NCBI GenBank assembly: GCA_002315815.1
Contig: DCIN01000035.1
Span: 7,562-57,931 of the forward strand
Reading direction: 5' to 3'
From: Bacteroidales bacterium UBA1725
Lineage (GTDB): Bacteria > Bacteroidota > Bacteroidia > Bacteroidales > UBA932
DNA: 50,370 nucleotides
Shown here: positions 1-7,969 of the stretch, piece after piece
How positions within the stretch are numbered: position 1 is the first letter of the stretch
How the letters are laid out: each line of letters opens with the position of its first letter
The notes under the pieces: model-generated
What the model saw: only the letters and a program-made list of their open reading frames with translations
What the model was told of the DNA's origin: nothing
The model's database searches: none
Made by a program: the position numbers and the translations under genes

Positions 1-1
1 C

Positions 2-40
2 GATGATTCATTTCAGGCAATCAAATACTTCAAGCTATGA
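2..40 (+). CDS. 3' tail of an upstream gene (partial)
   Basis: A reading frame open from the window edge ends in TGA at 38-40, overlapping the next start codon as ATGA. The last residues read DDSFQAIKYFKL. The overlap is the same junction type used between later genes of this cluster, which suggests that the upstream gene belongs to the same operon. Twelve residues are too few to name a family. Confidence 0.4.
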   Translation, partial: DDSFQAIKYFKL

Positions 41-1107
41 TTTACGAAGGAAAACAAAAAATATGGAGCGAATACCAGAAGGAGATTCCTGACGACAACT
101 GGTACTATGTACGCAGCTGCATCCGCCAGAATTTCTTTCCGGCAAGCGAGAGGATGTTTACGGAGATAAGCCGCAACGTCCTTGGAAAGGATATATATGA
201 AACACCGCATCACACAACCTGCGGGGGTATAGCATATCACTGCGACACCATTCCTCAGGAGACAGTGATGACCATCGTGGCACGTCAGTTCGCCCTGATG
301 ACCGAGGCCGGCTATGAGAACTATTGCCCCAGCTGCATAACCTCGTTCGGGAACTATGCAGAGATACTTGAGACTTGGCGGGAGTATCCAGAACTTGAGA
401 CCAGAATACGTGAGGACCTTTGGAAAGCTTGCCGCCGGGAGTTCAAGAAGCCAAAGTATCTCGCCCACACCAGCGACCTTATCTATCATTGGCGCAACGA
501 GATAGCGGTGCGGGCAAAACACAGGCTCGTCAATCGGCAGACAGGAGAATCGTTGAGGATTGTCGAGCATATTGGTTGTCACTATGCCAAAATGTTCCCG
601 AGCAAAGGAGTCGGGGGTGCCGAATACCCCTATGTCCTGGCCGGTATGATAGAGAGTTGGGGCGGACAGGTCGTAGATTACCCGGAACGTCGTCACTGCT
701 GCGGTTACGGTTTCCGCCAATATCACGTCAAAGCCAACAGAAGTTACAGCCTTTCAAATACATACAAAAAGTTTGAGTCGATGGAGCCTTTTCATCCCGA
801 TGCAATAGTCACCAACTGCCCCGGTTGCCCATATTTTCTGGACAGGTGGCAGTATGTGATTGCTGAGCAGACTGGAAAGACATACGGGGAGAACGGATTC
901 GGAATCCCGGTGCTCACGTATGAAGAGCTGGCCGGACTTGTACTTGGCTATAATCCCTGGGACCTTGGGCTTCAACTGCATCAGGTGGCCGTTGAACCGC
1001 TTCTTGACAAAATGGGAGTGGAATATGATCCGGAGGCTAAATATCTCGGACTGAACCGGGAGAACATCCTGCGTCCCGAGTTGCCGGGTTCAATCAGATG
1101 TTTCTGA
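37..1107 (+). CDS. HdrB-like protein with two cysteine-rich CCG domains
   Basis: This 356-residue protein has the paired CCG-domain cysteine pattern of heterodisulfide reductase subunit B. The first set is TTCGG near residue 60 and CPSC near 95. The second is GCHY near 179, CCGYGF near 220 and CPGC near 260. In HdrB these cysteines hold noncubane [4Fe-4S] clusters that form the disulfide/thiol catalytic site. There is no signal peptide or membrane segment, so it should be cytoplasmic. It is the first complete gene of a cluster with HdrA-, HdrC- and HdrE/D-like proteins and probably docks on them. The in-frame stop at 4-6 limits how far the start could move upstream, and ATG 37 overlaps the preceding stop. 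Methanogenic CoM/CoB chemistry is not expected in this organism. The true substrate is unknown. Confidence 0.82.
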   Translation: MIYEGKQKIWSEYQKEIPDDNWYYVRSCIRQNFFPASERMFTEISRNVLGKDIYETPHHTTCGGIAYHCDTIPQETVMTIVARQFALMTEAGYENYCPSCITSFGNYAEILETWREYPELETRIREDLWKACRREFKKPKYLAHTSDLIYHWRNEIAVRAKHRLVNRQTGESLRIVEHIGCHYAKMFPSKGVGGAEYPYVLAGMIESWGGQVVDYPERRHCCGYGFRQYHVKANRSYSLSNTYKKFESMEPFHPDAIVTNCPGCPYFLDRWQYVIAEQTGKTYGENGFGIPVLTYEELAGLVLGYNPWDLGLQLHQVAVEPLLDKMGVEYDPEAKYLGLNRENILRPELPGSIRCF

Positions 1108-1167
1108 TTCCCAATAACGGAACCACAGCGGCTCACTAATGAATAACGTTATCACAGTGAATCTCTT

Positions 1168-2193
1168 ATGAATGAAATAATAGTTGTCATAGGCGGCGGA
1201 ATCGCCGGAATGGAGGCGGTAGGGACTCTGCTTTCGCTTGGCCACACCCCCATTCTTATAGAGGCCGGCCCGAAATTGGGCGGACACGTCGCATCCTGGC
1301 ACAAACTGTTTCCTGATCTGTCCAGTGCCGGAGAACTCGTGTCCAGACTGCAGGAATATATGAAAGGGGCCAACATTTTTCTCGGCACGCGGGTGATTTC
1401 GCTCAACCGTCTTGCAGACGGCTATAGCCTCAAGCTAAGTAACGGTATGGTAATCAATGCCTCTGCAATTCTGCTCACTACCGGTTTCCAACTTTTTGAT
1501 GCCTCACGCAAAGAGGAATACGGCTACGGTGTCTATGACCACGTCATCACCAATTCCGATCTGGAGGCCTGGCTTGCGGGACGAGCCGATGCAAGGGTGC
1601 CGAAGAATCCGGAGCATATAGGCTTCGTTCATTGTGTGGGGTCCAGGGATATCAAGGCCTGTAACAGTCAATGCTCCAAGGTATGCTGCGCTACAGCCAT
1701 CAAGCAGGCTATCGAAATCAAGGAAAAATTCCCTTATGCAAGAGTGTACTGCTTCTATATGGACCTGCGCCTGTTCGGTAAGAAATATGAGGATTTCTAT
1801 GTCAATGCACAGAGGGACTATGGGATACAGTTCATCAGAGGCAGAGTTTCCGAGGTCGGCGAGACCAGGGACGGAGCCCTTCAAATCAAGGCGGAGGACA
1901 CACTCTCCGGCAAACCTCTCAAACTCCGGCTGGACCTGCTTGTCCTGATGTCCGGAATAGTTCGCAACGACAGCATCCGTGAACTCAGTCTGATGGCCGG
2001 ACTCGAGACCGACAGCGACGGCTTTCTGCGCAGCGTGGACAACGAGTATTCGGTTGTTGAGTCCAATCGTCCCGGAATCTTCTTTGCCGGAGCCTGTACG
2101 GGGCCGAAGACTGTACCCGAAACAATAGCCGAAGCCCGCAGCGCAGCCCTCTCGGCGCATAGATATCTGCAGAGAACGACAATAATACGATGA
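1168..2193 (+). CDS. HdrA/QmoA-like FAD-binding iron-sulfur protein
   Basis: This 341-residue flavoprotein opens with a dinucleotide-binding fold (VIGGGIAGMEA, residues 6-16) and has the HdrA signature HCVGSRD near 157. A four-cysteine cluster motif (CNSQCSKVCC) lies near 165-174, followed by the FYMDLRLFG segment. Family knowledge: this core, found in HdrA and QmoA, carries FAD and one [4Fe-4S] cluster, and in HdrA it is the site of electron bifurcation. The protein is far shorter than methanogen HdrA (about 650) and lacks both its N-terminal extension and its C-terminal ferredoxin domains, so it is closer in build to QmoA. Its stop overlaps the next start as ATGA at 2190-2193, so translation is probably coupled. 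A 60-base gap separates it from the HdrB-like gene. Confidence 0.83.
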   Translation: MNEIIVVIGGGIAGMEAVGTLLSLGHTPILIEAGPKLGGHVASWHKLFPDLSSAGELVSRLQEYMKGANIFLGTRVISLNRLADGYSLKLSNGMVINASAILLTTGFQLFDASRKEEYGYGVYDHVITNSDLEAWLAGRADARVPKNPEHIGFVHCVGSRDIKACNSQCSKVCCATAIKQAIEIKEKFPYARVYCFYMDLRLFGKKYEDFYVNAQRDYGIQFIRGRVSEVGETRDGALQIKAEDTLSGKPLKLRLDLLVLMSGIVRNDSIRELSLMAGLETDSDGFLRSVDNEYSVVESNRPGIFFAGACTGPKTVPETIAEARSAALSAHRYLQRTTIIR

Positions 2194-2510
2194 CCGATTT
2201 TGGATTCACACTGAGTTGTAGTTCCACACTGGACTTAGGGAAGGTGGACAATGACAAGTTCGAAGAGTTGTGCCGTCTGGAACCCGGTGCCGGTGTCTGC
2301 ATAGGATGTGGTTCCTGCAGTGCAGTCTGCCCCTCCGCACGCCTGTCCGGGATGAGCGTTCGTAAGGTTCTTCTTGCCGTCCGGAGGGGAAGGAATGTAC
2401 GCGAGATGCTGCAGTGCTGTATGCTGTGCGGCAAGTGCACAATAGTATGCCCGCGGGGAATCAATACCCGAAACCTTATTCTTTCTATCTGCAAGCTGTA
2501 TGATGACTGA
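2190..2510 (+). CDS. HdrC-like 4Fe-4S dicluster protein
   Basis: This small protein of 106 residues contains two CxxCxxCxxxCP ferredoxin motifs: CIGCGSCSAVCP near residues 36-47 and CMLCGKCTIVCP near 76-87. That spacing matches HdrC, which relays electrons between the HdrA-type flavoprotein and the CCG-type catalytic subunit. It has no membrane segment. Its start overlaps the preceding HdrA-like gene and its stop overlaps the following membrane subunit by 11 bases, so the three should be made in fixed proportion. It cannot be told apart from QmoC-type or other ferredoxin-like linkers by sequence alone, but context favours an Hdr-like complex. Confidence 0.83.
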   Translation: MTDFGFTLSCSSTLDLGKVDNDKFEELCRLEPGAGVCIGCGSCSAVCPSARLSGMSVRKVLLAVRRGRNVREMLQCCMLCGKCTIVCPRGINTRNLILSICKLYDD

Positions 2511-4251
2511 ACGATTCGAGACGGGATTCCATCCTTTTGTGCTGCCTTTCCTTGCCGGGATGGTGTTCGTTCTGGGCGTTTGTGCATTGAAGGCGGTCAG
2601 GGTCGTATTCGAACTGAACAAGGCCGACAGGAAGAAATGGCTTCTGTCTCTTCTCCGCCCCGATTTGATTTTGAAGAACATACTGGACATTGTTCTGGAC
2701 TGCCTCATACACGTCAGACTCTGGAAGCGCAACAGAGTTCTTGGTTTTATGCATTCCAGCATAGCCTTCGGCTGGTTTATGATTATTCTTCTGGGACATC
2801 TGGAAGTGCTGATGTACTGCCCGGAGAGACTCAGTACTTTCTACTACCCTATATTTTTTGACTTTTTCATCGAAGGAGGGCAGACTGCAGTCATATCGAG
2901 ATTGATGGATGCCTTTCTGTTGATTATCATTACGGGAATCATCATTGCCTTCATCAAGCGGTTCTGGTCACGCATTGTCGGGATGAGGCGTACAGCGCGT
3001 CCGTCTTTCCTCAATCTCGTCGGCCTGTATTCCCTGTGGGCCATCTTTCCTCTTCGCCTCATAGCTGAGCAATACGCCAGGGCCGGAGACCTTAATGCAG
3101 CCCCTTGGTGGGCTTACTCCACAGCACTTTGCGTCTTTATGACAGTGCTTCCGTTCACCCGCTACCTGCATATTCCGTCCGAGATGCTCCTTATCACTAT
3201 GCGCAATGCAGGTGTGGAGATATCAAGTCCCCACAGGGGTATGGCCAGGGTTCAGGCGGACAGTTGCCCGAACTGCGGTGTCTGCATCGACGCTTGCCCG
3301 ATGAATGCCGACCCGGCAAATCTCCGACATAGCACAGTCTATCTCACGCGTCAGTTGCGTCGTGGCAATGAGGCCAGAATCAGGGAGATAAGCAACAAAT
3401 GTATGTTGTGCGGCAAGTGTACTTCCGTTTGCCAGGTGGGTGTCGATGGTCCGAGAATGAGAATCCTTGCAAGGGCTACGGAAAAGTACAGAATCAATTT
3501 GCATTTCGCAGCCTCCGATGTGGATTCAAGTGCTATCGGCGAGTCCGGTGGAGGGAAAAGCAAGGGCGCTCTGCTCTATTTCTCCGGTTGTATGAGTCAG
3601 CTGACCCCGAAAATCGGCCGCAGCGTGGAATCCATCCTGCGTAAGGCAGCTGTCGATTACGAGTGGATGGATCGAGACGGAGGTCTATGCTGCGGCAGGC
3701 CCCTTTATACAGCCGGCCGTCTGAAGGAAGCGGCGGAACTGATAGAGCGTAATGAGGAATTGATAATTGGCAGTGGAGCCGGCACTCTGCTTGTGAGCTG
3801 CCCGATTTGCTACAGGGAATTCAGGGAGAAGTACAGACTCCACGGAATCAGGATTGTCCATTATGCAGATTATTTCTGTGAACTGATGGACAGAGGCAGG
3901 ATAAGGCTGGATAAAGGGGACATCTGCTATGTTTATCACGACCCCTGTGAACTGGGACGCGGATGTGGTATTTATGACACTCCTCGCAGACTCATATCCA
4001 AGGCCGCCGCGATAGCTGAAGCTCCCAAGTCCAGAGTGGAAAGTGTCTGCTGCGGCGGGTCGCTGGGGTCCCTGTCACTTGACTTTGAACATCGCGAAAA
4101 GATTACCCGTGCGTCTCTGGAAAATCTTTATGCCAGCAGGGCTGATGCCATAGCTACCTCCTGTCCCCTCTGTCTGACTACATTCTCGCGGTATTCGGAC
4201 AGACCCGTCAAGGATCTGGCACAGATAGTTGACGAACAAATCATTCTGTAA
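2500..4251 (+). CDS. Membrane HdrE-HdrD-like fusion (cytochrome b/NarI-like domain plus Fe-S reductase)
   Basis: This 583-residue protein joins two modules. Residues 1-240 hold about five hydrophobic segments with histidines (MHSS, LLGHLEV) typical of NarI/HdrE-type b-heme membrane subunits. Residues 255-315 hold two 4Fe-4S motifs (CPNCGVCIDACP and CMLCGKCTSVC). Residues 362-560 hold two CCG domains (GCMSQ, LCCGRP, SCPICY; then HDPCE, VCCGGS, SCPLC), as in HdrD. Related fusions pass electrons between a quinone pool and cytoplasmic thiol/disulfide or flavoprotein partners. With the separate HdrB-like protein, the operon encodes two different CCG-type catalytic units, which is more than a simple HdrABC needs. 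Two start codons occur in a row (2500 and 2503); either fits. The overlap with the HdrC-like gene supports a single complex. Confidence 0.83.
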   Translation: MMTERFETGFHPFVLPFLAGMVFVLGVCALKAVRVVFELNKADRKKWLLSLLRPDLILKNILDIVLDCLIHVRLWKRNRVLGFMHSSIAFGWFMIILLGHLEVLMYCPERLSTFYYPIFFDFFIEGGQTAVISRLMDAFLLIIITGIIIAFIKRFWSRIVGMRRTARPSFLNLVGLYSLWAIFPLRLIAEQYARAGDLNAAPWWAYSTALCVFMTVLPFTRYLHIPSEMLLITMRNAGVEISSPHRGMARVQADSCPNCGVCIDACPMNADPANLRHSTVYLTRQLRRGNEARIREISNKCMLCGKCTSVCQVGVDGPRMRILARATEKYRINLHFAASDVDSSAIGESGGGKSKGALLYFSGCMSQLTPKIGRSVESILRKAAVDYEWMDRDGGLCCGRPLYTAGRLKEAAELIERNEELIIGSGAGTLLVSCPICYREFREKYRLHGIRIVHYADYFCELMDRGRIRLDKGDICYVYHDPCELGRGCGIYDTPRRLISKAAAIAEAPKSRVESVCCGGSLGSLSLDFEHREKITRASLENLYASRADAIATSCPLCLTTFSRYSDRPVKDLAQIVDEQIIL

Positions 4252-4300
4252 CTGACAATCAAATCACTTGATAACAGACAAACCTCCAAAAACAGCAAAT

Positions 4301-4345
4301 ATGAGAATCAGCAATATGAGAATCAGTAATATGAGAATCAGCAAG
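4301..4345 (+). repeat. 3 x 15-bp tandem repeat containing start codons
   Basis: The unit ATGAGAATCAGCAAT is present three times in a row, with one base change in the second copy and a diverged end in the third. Each copy contains an in-frame ATG and encodes MRISN/MRISK. Because 15 is a multiple of three, copy-number change would not break the reading frame but would add or remove alternative starts at 4301, 4316 and 4331. Confidence 0.9.
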
Positions 4346-5617
4346 ACAAGATACCATCTGCAGAATGTCAGCGATGGTCGGGAATTTGAAGACAAGGGAT
4401 GGACTCTCTCTGATCCGTCGGGCAAGACTCCGTCCCTTATCAGGGCAATCTATGAGAACAAGGCCTTCACGCCACGTCAGGATATGGACGGGATATACCG
4501 ATATGCTGATTGGATGCCGATAAAGCGCGTGCTTAGGAAATCCTGTGCTCCGGTGACCTATAAATCCAAGGGACTCAGCCGTTTTCTTGGTCTGGACAAT
4601 CTGTATATAACTTTCTCGGGCTGGAATCCCAGAATCGGTGCCAGGTTCAGGACCTGTTCGTTCAAGGAGACAGAGGCTTATTCTGTCCTGGCCAGGCTTG
4701 ATGCCGCCGAAAAGAGAATTCTGGTAGTGCAATCCGCCGGCAATACGGCCAGGGCATTTGCCCAGGTTTGCTCGGACAACAGGATTCCGGTTGTGATCTG
4801 CGTCCCGGCAGACAGCCTGCACGACCTTTGGTTCACCAAAAAACTCGACAAATGCGTCAAATTGGTCACGGTTCCTCACGGTTGCGATTACTACGATGCC
4901 ATCAGTATCGGAGACAAACTTGCGGAAGATTCCGGCTTTATTCTGGAGGGTGGAGCCAAGAACATTGCAAGGCGTGACGGTATGGGAACCACGATACTCA
5001 GTTTCGCCGAAAAGACAGGAGTCATTCCGGACGCATACTTTCAAGCCGTCGGTTCCGGAACAGGAGCAGTTGCAGCCTGGGAGAATGCTTCCAGACTGGC
5101 TTCTGACGGACGGTTCGGGGAGAACAGGATGAAGGTCTTCGTGGCACAGAATTCACCTTTCACGCTGATATATGATTCGTGGAAAGCGGGTTCGAGAGAA
5201 CTGTTGACTCTTGATCCCTCAGTCGGACGCCGTCAGGCCGAGATTATTCTGGCAAAGGTCCTTTCGAACAGGAAACCACCTTATAGTATTGCCGGAGGCT
5301 TGTTCGATGTCCTGAAAACAAGTGGCGGAGATGTATTTCTGGCCGACAACAATGACATAATGTATTGGATGATGCAGTTCCGCAATCTTGAGGGTTACGA
5401 ACTCCTGCCGGCTGCCTGCGTCGCAGTCACTGCGCTTGCAAAGGCGGTTGAGGAAGGAAAAGTAGGGAAAGATGAGATGATTATGCTCAACTGTACTGGA
5501 GGTGGTACGCTGGCAGCGATGAGCCGGGGCTATGTGTTCAAGCAGAGCGACCTCGAACTCGATCCGTCCACACCGTCAGCCGAGCTTATCTCAAAAGTGA
5601 AGGCTCTGTTCGGGTAG
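4301..5617 (+). CDS. Cysteate synthase (PLP-dependent, threonine-synthase-like)
   Basis: This 438-residue enzyme of the fold-type II PLP family matches cysteate synthase, which makes L-cysteate from O-phosphoserine and sulfite. Visible marks are the N-terminal YHLQNVSDGREFEDKGW stretch, the PLP-lysine region RTCSFKETEA near residue 122, the AGNTARA phosphate/cofactor loop near 148, and the glycine-rich VGSGTGAVAAWE and NCTGGG segments. Ordinary threonine synthase differs around these sites. In archaea cysteate feeds coenzyme M. In Bacteroidota it is the headgroup precursor of capnine-type sulfonolipids, the more likely use here. ATG 4301 is chosen because the only upstream option is TTG at 4268, but 4316 and 4331 are equally possible since the start lies in a tandem repeat. 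It follows the Hdr-like cluster by 50 bases and is probably in the same operon. Confidence 0.85.
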   Translation: MRISNMRISNMRISKTRYHLQNVSDGREFEDKGWTLSDPSGKTPSLIRAIYENKAFTPRQDMDGIYRYADWMPIKRVLRKSCAPVTYKSKGLSRFLGLDNLYITFSGWNPRIGARFRTCSFKETEAYSVLARLDAAEKRILVVQSAGNTARAFAQVCSDNRIPVVICVPADSLHDLWFTKKLDKCVKLVTVPHGCDYYDAISIGDKLAEDSGFILEGGAKNIARRDGMGTTILSFAEKTGVIPDAYFQAVGSGTGAVAAWENASRLASDGRFGENRMKVFVAQNSPFTLIYDSWKAGSRELLTLDPSVGRRQAEIILAKVLSNRKPPYSIAGGLFDVLKTSGGDVFLADNNDIMYWMMQFRNLEGYELLPAACVAVTALAKAVEEGKVGKDEMIMLNCTGGGTLAAMSRGYVFKQSDLELDPSTPSAELISKVKALFG

Positions 5618-5680
5618 GCGCTTCCCGAAACCTTTTCAAAACAGTTTTTCAGCAATGCGGAATAACCGAGATTAATTGAC

Positions 5681-5688
5681 TATCTTTG
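5681..5688 (+). promoter_or_regulatory. Promoter -7 box upstream of the M28 peptidase gene
   Basis: TATCTTTG matches the Bacteroidota -7 consensus TAnnTTTG and lies 41 bases before the start codon at 5730. No clear -33 TTG is seen at the usual distance, so this is only half of the expected promoter. Confidence 0.5.
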
Positions 5689-5729
5689 TTTCTGGTGCTT
5701 TTTTTTGAGATTCACTCAATGTTGAAACG

Positions 5730-7325
5730 ATGAACAAAATCATTCTTTTAGCTTCGGCCGCAATTCTGTCCTGTTCGGGTCCTGTGACCCGGGATACGAA
5801 CGGCCTTTCCGATTTCGATTATCTTATTCATCATCTAAAAGTTCTGAGCTCCGACGATTTCGGTGGCCGCAAGCCTCTGACTGAGTACGAGACCAAGACC
5901 ATTGAATACATACGTGACGAGTATGAGGCTTTGGGTCTCCGTCCTGTTCCCGGTTGCAGCTATTTCCAGAACGTTGAGGAGATTGCCACTGAATCAAGTC
6001 TGAGGGGAGGTGAAATACAAGTGCAGACACCGGCTGGGGAATTTTCAGTCAAAGCTCCGGAAGACCTGATAGTCTGGACTTCCCGCAATACCGCAGAAGT
6101 CGCGTACAAGGATGTCGAACTTGTTTTCGCCGGCTACGGAATCACCGCATCTGAATACGGATGGGATGACTTCGACGGTATCGATGTGCGAGGAAAGGTG
6201 TTGCTCGTACTTGAGAACGATCCCGGAAAATATGATACGGATATTTTCGGAGGCAAGAGTATGACTTATTATGGGAGAGCCTCTTACAAGTACGAGAATG
6301 CTTTTGCCAAAGGGGCTGCGGGATGCCTTGTCATACATATTCCCGGTTCTTCGGCATACACTTTCAATGCGTTGAAAGCTGCGCACAGTGGAAGGGAGAT
6401 TTCTCTTGTCGGGGACAACGGCGATGTGGATGCTCCGGGATTTTCCGGATGGGTGGGGGAGTCTGTCGTCCGCCGCATTTTTGCTGAATCCGGAGTGGAT
6501 TATGACTCTGCGCTGACAAAGGCCGGCAAATCCGGTTTCAAGTCCTTTCCCTTGCAATCCAGAATCAGCATTGCTATTGATGTGAAGGCGGAAACAGGCA
6601 TTTCTCACAATGTCATTGGAATGATTCCGGGAACTGACCTCAAGGACGAGTGTGTCGTTGTGGCCGCTCATTGGGACCATCTGGGCATAGGGGTTCCGGT
6701 TGATGGAGATGCTATATACAACGGGGCGGGAGACAACGCTTCCGGAGTTGCCGGGATGCTTGCCCATATCAGAAGATTCATAAAGGACGGTACACCCCTG
6801 AGACGGTCCGTGGTTTTTGTAGCCCTTACTTCTGAGGAAGACGGCTTGCTCGGTTCGGAATGGTACGCCGCGCATCCTGTATTTCCGGCGACTCGCACTG
6901 CCGCGGCCGTGAACATAGACGGTGGTGCGCCTCTTGGAAAGGCCCGCAACATAGAAGTCTATGCCGGAGGCCTGTCAAGTGTGGACAGCACGGTGACGAT
7001 GCTTGGAGCTGCACAAGGCCGCAGGGTAGACATCATCAATCCGGACACCAGAGGGATTTTCTTCCGCACCGACCTGTTCAACTTCCTGAGGGCCGGAATA
7101 CCGGGGGTTTTTGTATGCGGAGGACAGGATTGGATTGACCCTGAGGGTCATAGAAGTCACTTTAATCCTCCTTACCATCATCCCAAGGATGAATGGAGGG
7201 ATGATTGGGATATGTCCGGCGTGATGGATCACTGGGACCTCATCCACGCTCTGATACAGGAGTATGCCAATCAGACGGAGATGCCCCGCTGGATTCCGGG
7301 ATCCGGTTTCTCACGGGGCAATTGA
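5730..7325 (+). CDS. M28-family zinc metallopeptidase lipoprotein with PA-like domain
   Basis: This 531-residue protein starts with a lipoprotein signal (lipobox ILSC, Cys 15), so it should be anchored in the cell envelope. The middle (about 100-290) resembles a protease-associated domain. The C-terminal half carries the M28 di-zinc set: HWDH near 312-315, the bridging Asp of GAGDNASG near 334, the Glu pair of TSEEDG near 368, the Asp of NIDGG near 395 and the His of YHHPKDEW near 482. Family members are aminopeptidases or carboxypeptidases, and the exact specificity cannot be read from sequence. It has its own promoter-like -7 box and is followed after 29 bases by a second lipoprotein gene, with which it is probably co-transcribed. 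Confidence 0.88.
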   Translation: MNKIILLASAAILSCSGPVTRDTNGLSDFDYLIHHLKVLSSDDFGGRKPLTEYETKTIEYIRDEYEALGLRPVPGCSYFQNVEEIATESSLRGGEIQVQTPAGEFSVKAPEDLIVWTSRNTAEVAYKDVELVFAGYGITASEYGWDDFDGIDVRGKVLLVLENDPGKYDTDIFGGKSMTYYGRASYKYENAFAKGAAGCLVIHIPGSSAYTFNALKAAHSGREISLVGDNGDVDAPGFSGWVGESVVRRIFAESGVDYDSALTKAGKSGFKSFPLQSRISIAIDVKAETGISHNVIGMIPGTDLKDECVVVAAHWDHLGIGVPVDGDAIYNGAGDNASGVAGMLAHIRRFIKDGTPLRRSVVFVALTSEEDGLLGSEWYAAHPVFPATRTAAAVNIDGGAPLGKARNIEVYAGGLSSVDSTVTMLGAAQGRRVDIINPDTRGIFFRTDLFNFLRAGIPGVFVCGGQDWIDPEGHRSHFNPPYHHPKDEWRDDWDMSGVMDHWDLIHALIQEYANQTEMPRWIPGSGFSRGN

Positions 7326-7354
7326 TATTGAATTTATAGAAACCATATTTGTTG

Positions 7355-7906
7355 ATGATGAAACACTTTCTTTTTGCTTTCACGGCACTTTTGACGCTAT
7401 GCTCCTGCTCGCCAAGAATTTACGATGCTGCTAATGCCACTTTTGACAAGAAACTCTTTGCTGAACAGTACAAGCTCAACAAGGCCGAGTGGGATGCAGC
7501 GTTCGAGTTCCTTCAGCGTCCCGACCTTGCTGAACTCAAGGCAGGACAGTATGAGGTACTTGGCCGCACTTATGCCAAGGTGCAGATAGACAGGACCAGA
7601 GACGAGGCTCATAAGATGAACTATGAGGTGCATCGCAACGGCATTGACCTTTTCCTTATACTCGAGGGATCGGAGCTCATAAATGTCAGCAGGCCGGAGA
7701 ATCTTGTGAACCTTGTTTCTCCTTACAATGAAAAGAAGGACGTGGAGTACTATGCCGCATCAGCCGATTTTCGTCCTGTAGTGCTGACAAAGGGAAAATA
7801 TGTAGTGCTGTTCCCCACCGACGGGCATCAGCCTATGCTTGCTCCGGACGGGACTCCCGCTGCCATTCACAAAGTGATAATCAAACTCCCCTATGTGAGA
7901 AAATAG
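7355..7906 (+). CDS. YhcH/YjgK/YiaL-family lipoprotein (DUF386)
   Basis: The 183-residue product has the cupin-like YhcH/YiaL signature: HRNGIDLFLILEG near 93-105 and an FPTDGHQP motif near 150. These proteins often accompany sialic acid or other acid-sugar catabolism, possibly binding or isomerising a sugar, but the biochemical role of most is unsettled. Unlike the usual cytoplasmic members, this one begins with a lipoprotein signal (lipobox LCSC near residue 18), so it should be membrane-anchored outside the cytoplasm. ATG 7355 (or 7358) is chosen over two upstream TTG codons. The stop codon sits inside the first unit of a tandem repeat that fills the space up to nadD. Confidence 0.8.
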   Translation: MMKHFLFAFTALLTLCSCSPRIYDAANATFDKKLFAEQYKLNKAEWDAAFEFLQRPDLAELKAGQYEVLGRTYAKVQIDRTRDEAHKMNYEVHRNGIDLFLILEGSELINVSRPENLVNLVSPYNEKKDVEYYAASADFRPVVLTKGKYVVLFPTDGHQPMLAPDGTPAAIHKVIIKLPYVRK

Positions 7907-7969
7907 TTCCTGTACGTGAGAAAAAGAATCTGTACGTGAGCAAAAGATTCTGTATGTGAGATAAATAAC
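7891..7969. repeat. 4 x 20-bp tandem repeat between convergent genes
   Basis: Four degenerate copies of a 20-base unit (CTGTACGTGAGAAAAAGAAT and variants CTATGTGAG.., CTGTATGTGAG..) run head to tail. The first copy holds the last codons and stop of the YhcH-like gene and the last abuts the nadD stop codon. No hairpin terminator is visible, so the repeat is the only structure between the two convergent genes. Confidence 0.88.

Noticed and set aside
37..5617. Methanogenesis or coenzyme M pathway
   Set aside because: HdrA/B/C/D-like genes plus cysteate synthase recall methanogens, but all other genes are Bacteroidota type, the HdrA-like protein is short, and no other CoM or methanogenesis gene is present.
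4268..5617. Threonine synthase as the identity of the PLP enzyme
   Set aside because: The fold and cofactor loops are shared, but the N terminus and the RTCSFKETEA lysine region fit cysteate synthase better, and no threonine pathway genes are nearby.
6045..6875. A 276-codon minus-strand frame opposite the M28 peptidase gene
   Set aside because: The plus-strand protein keeps all zinc ligands; the reverse frame has no recognisable motif.
7891..7969. Possible CRISPR array
   Set aside because: The 20-bp units are directly adjacent with no spacers and vary in sequence, and no cas genes are present. The other four repeat loci fail for the same reasons.
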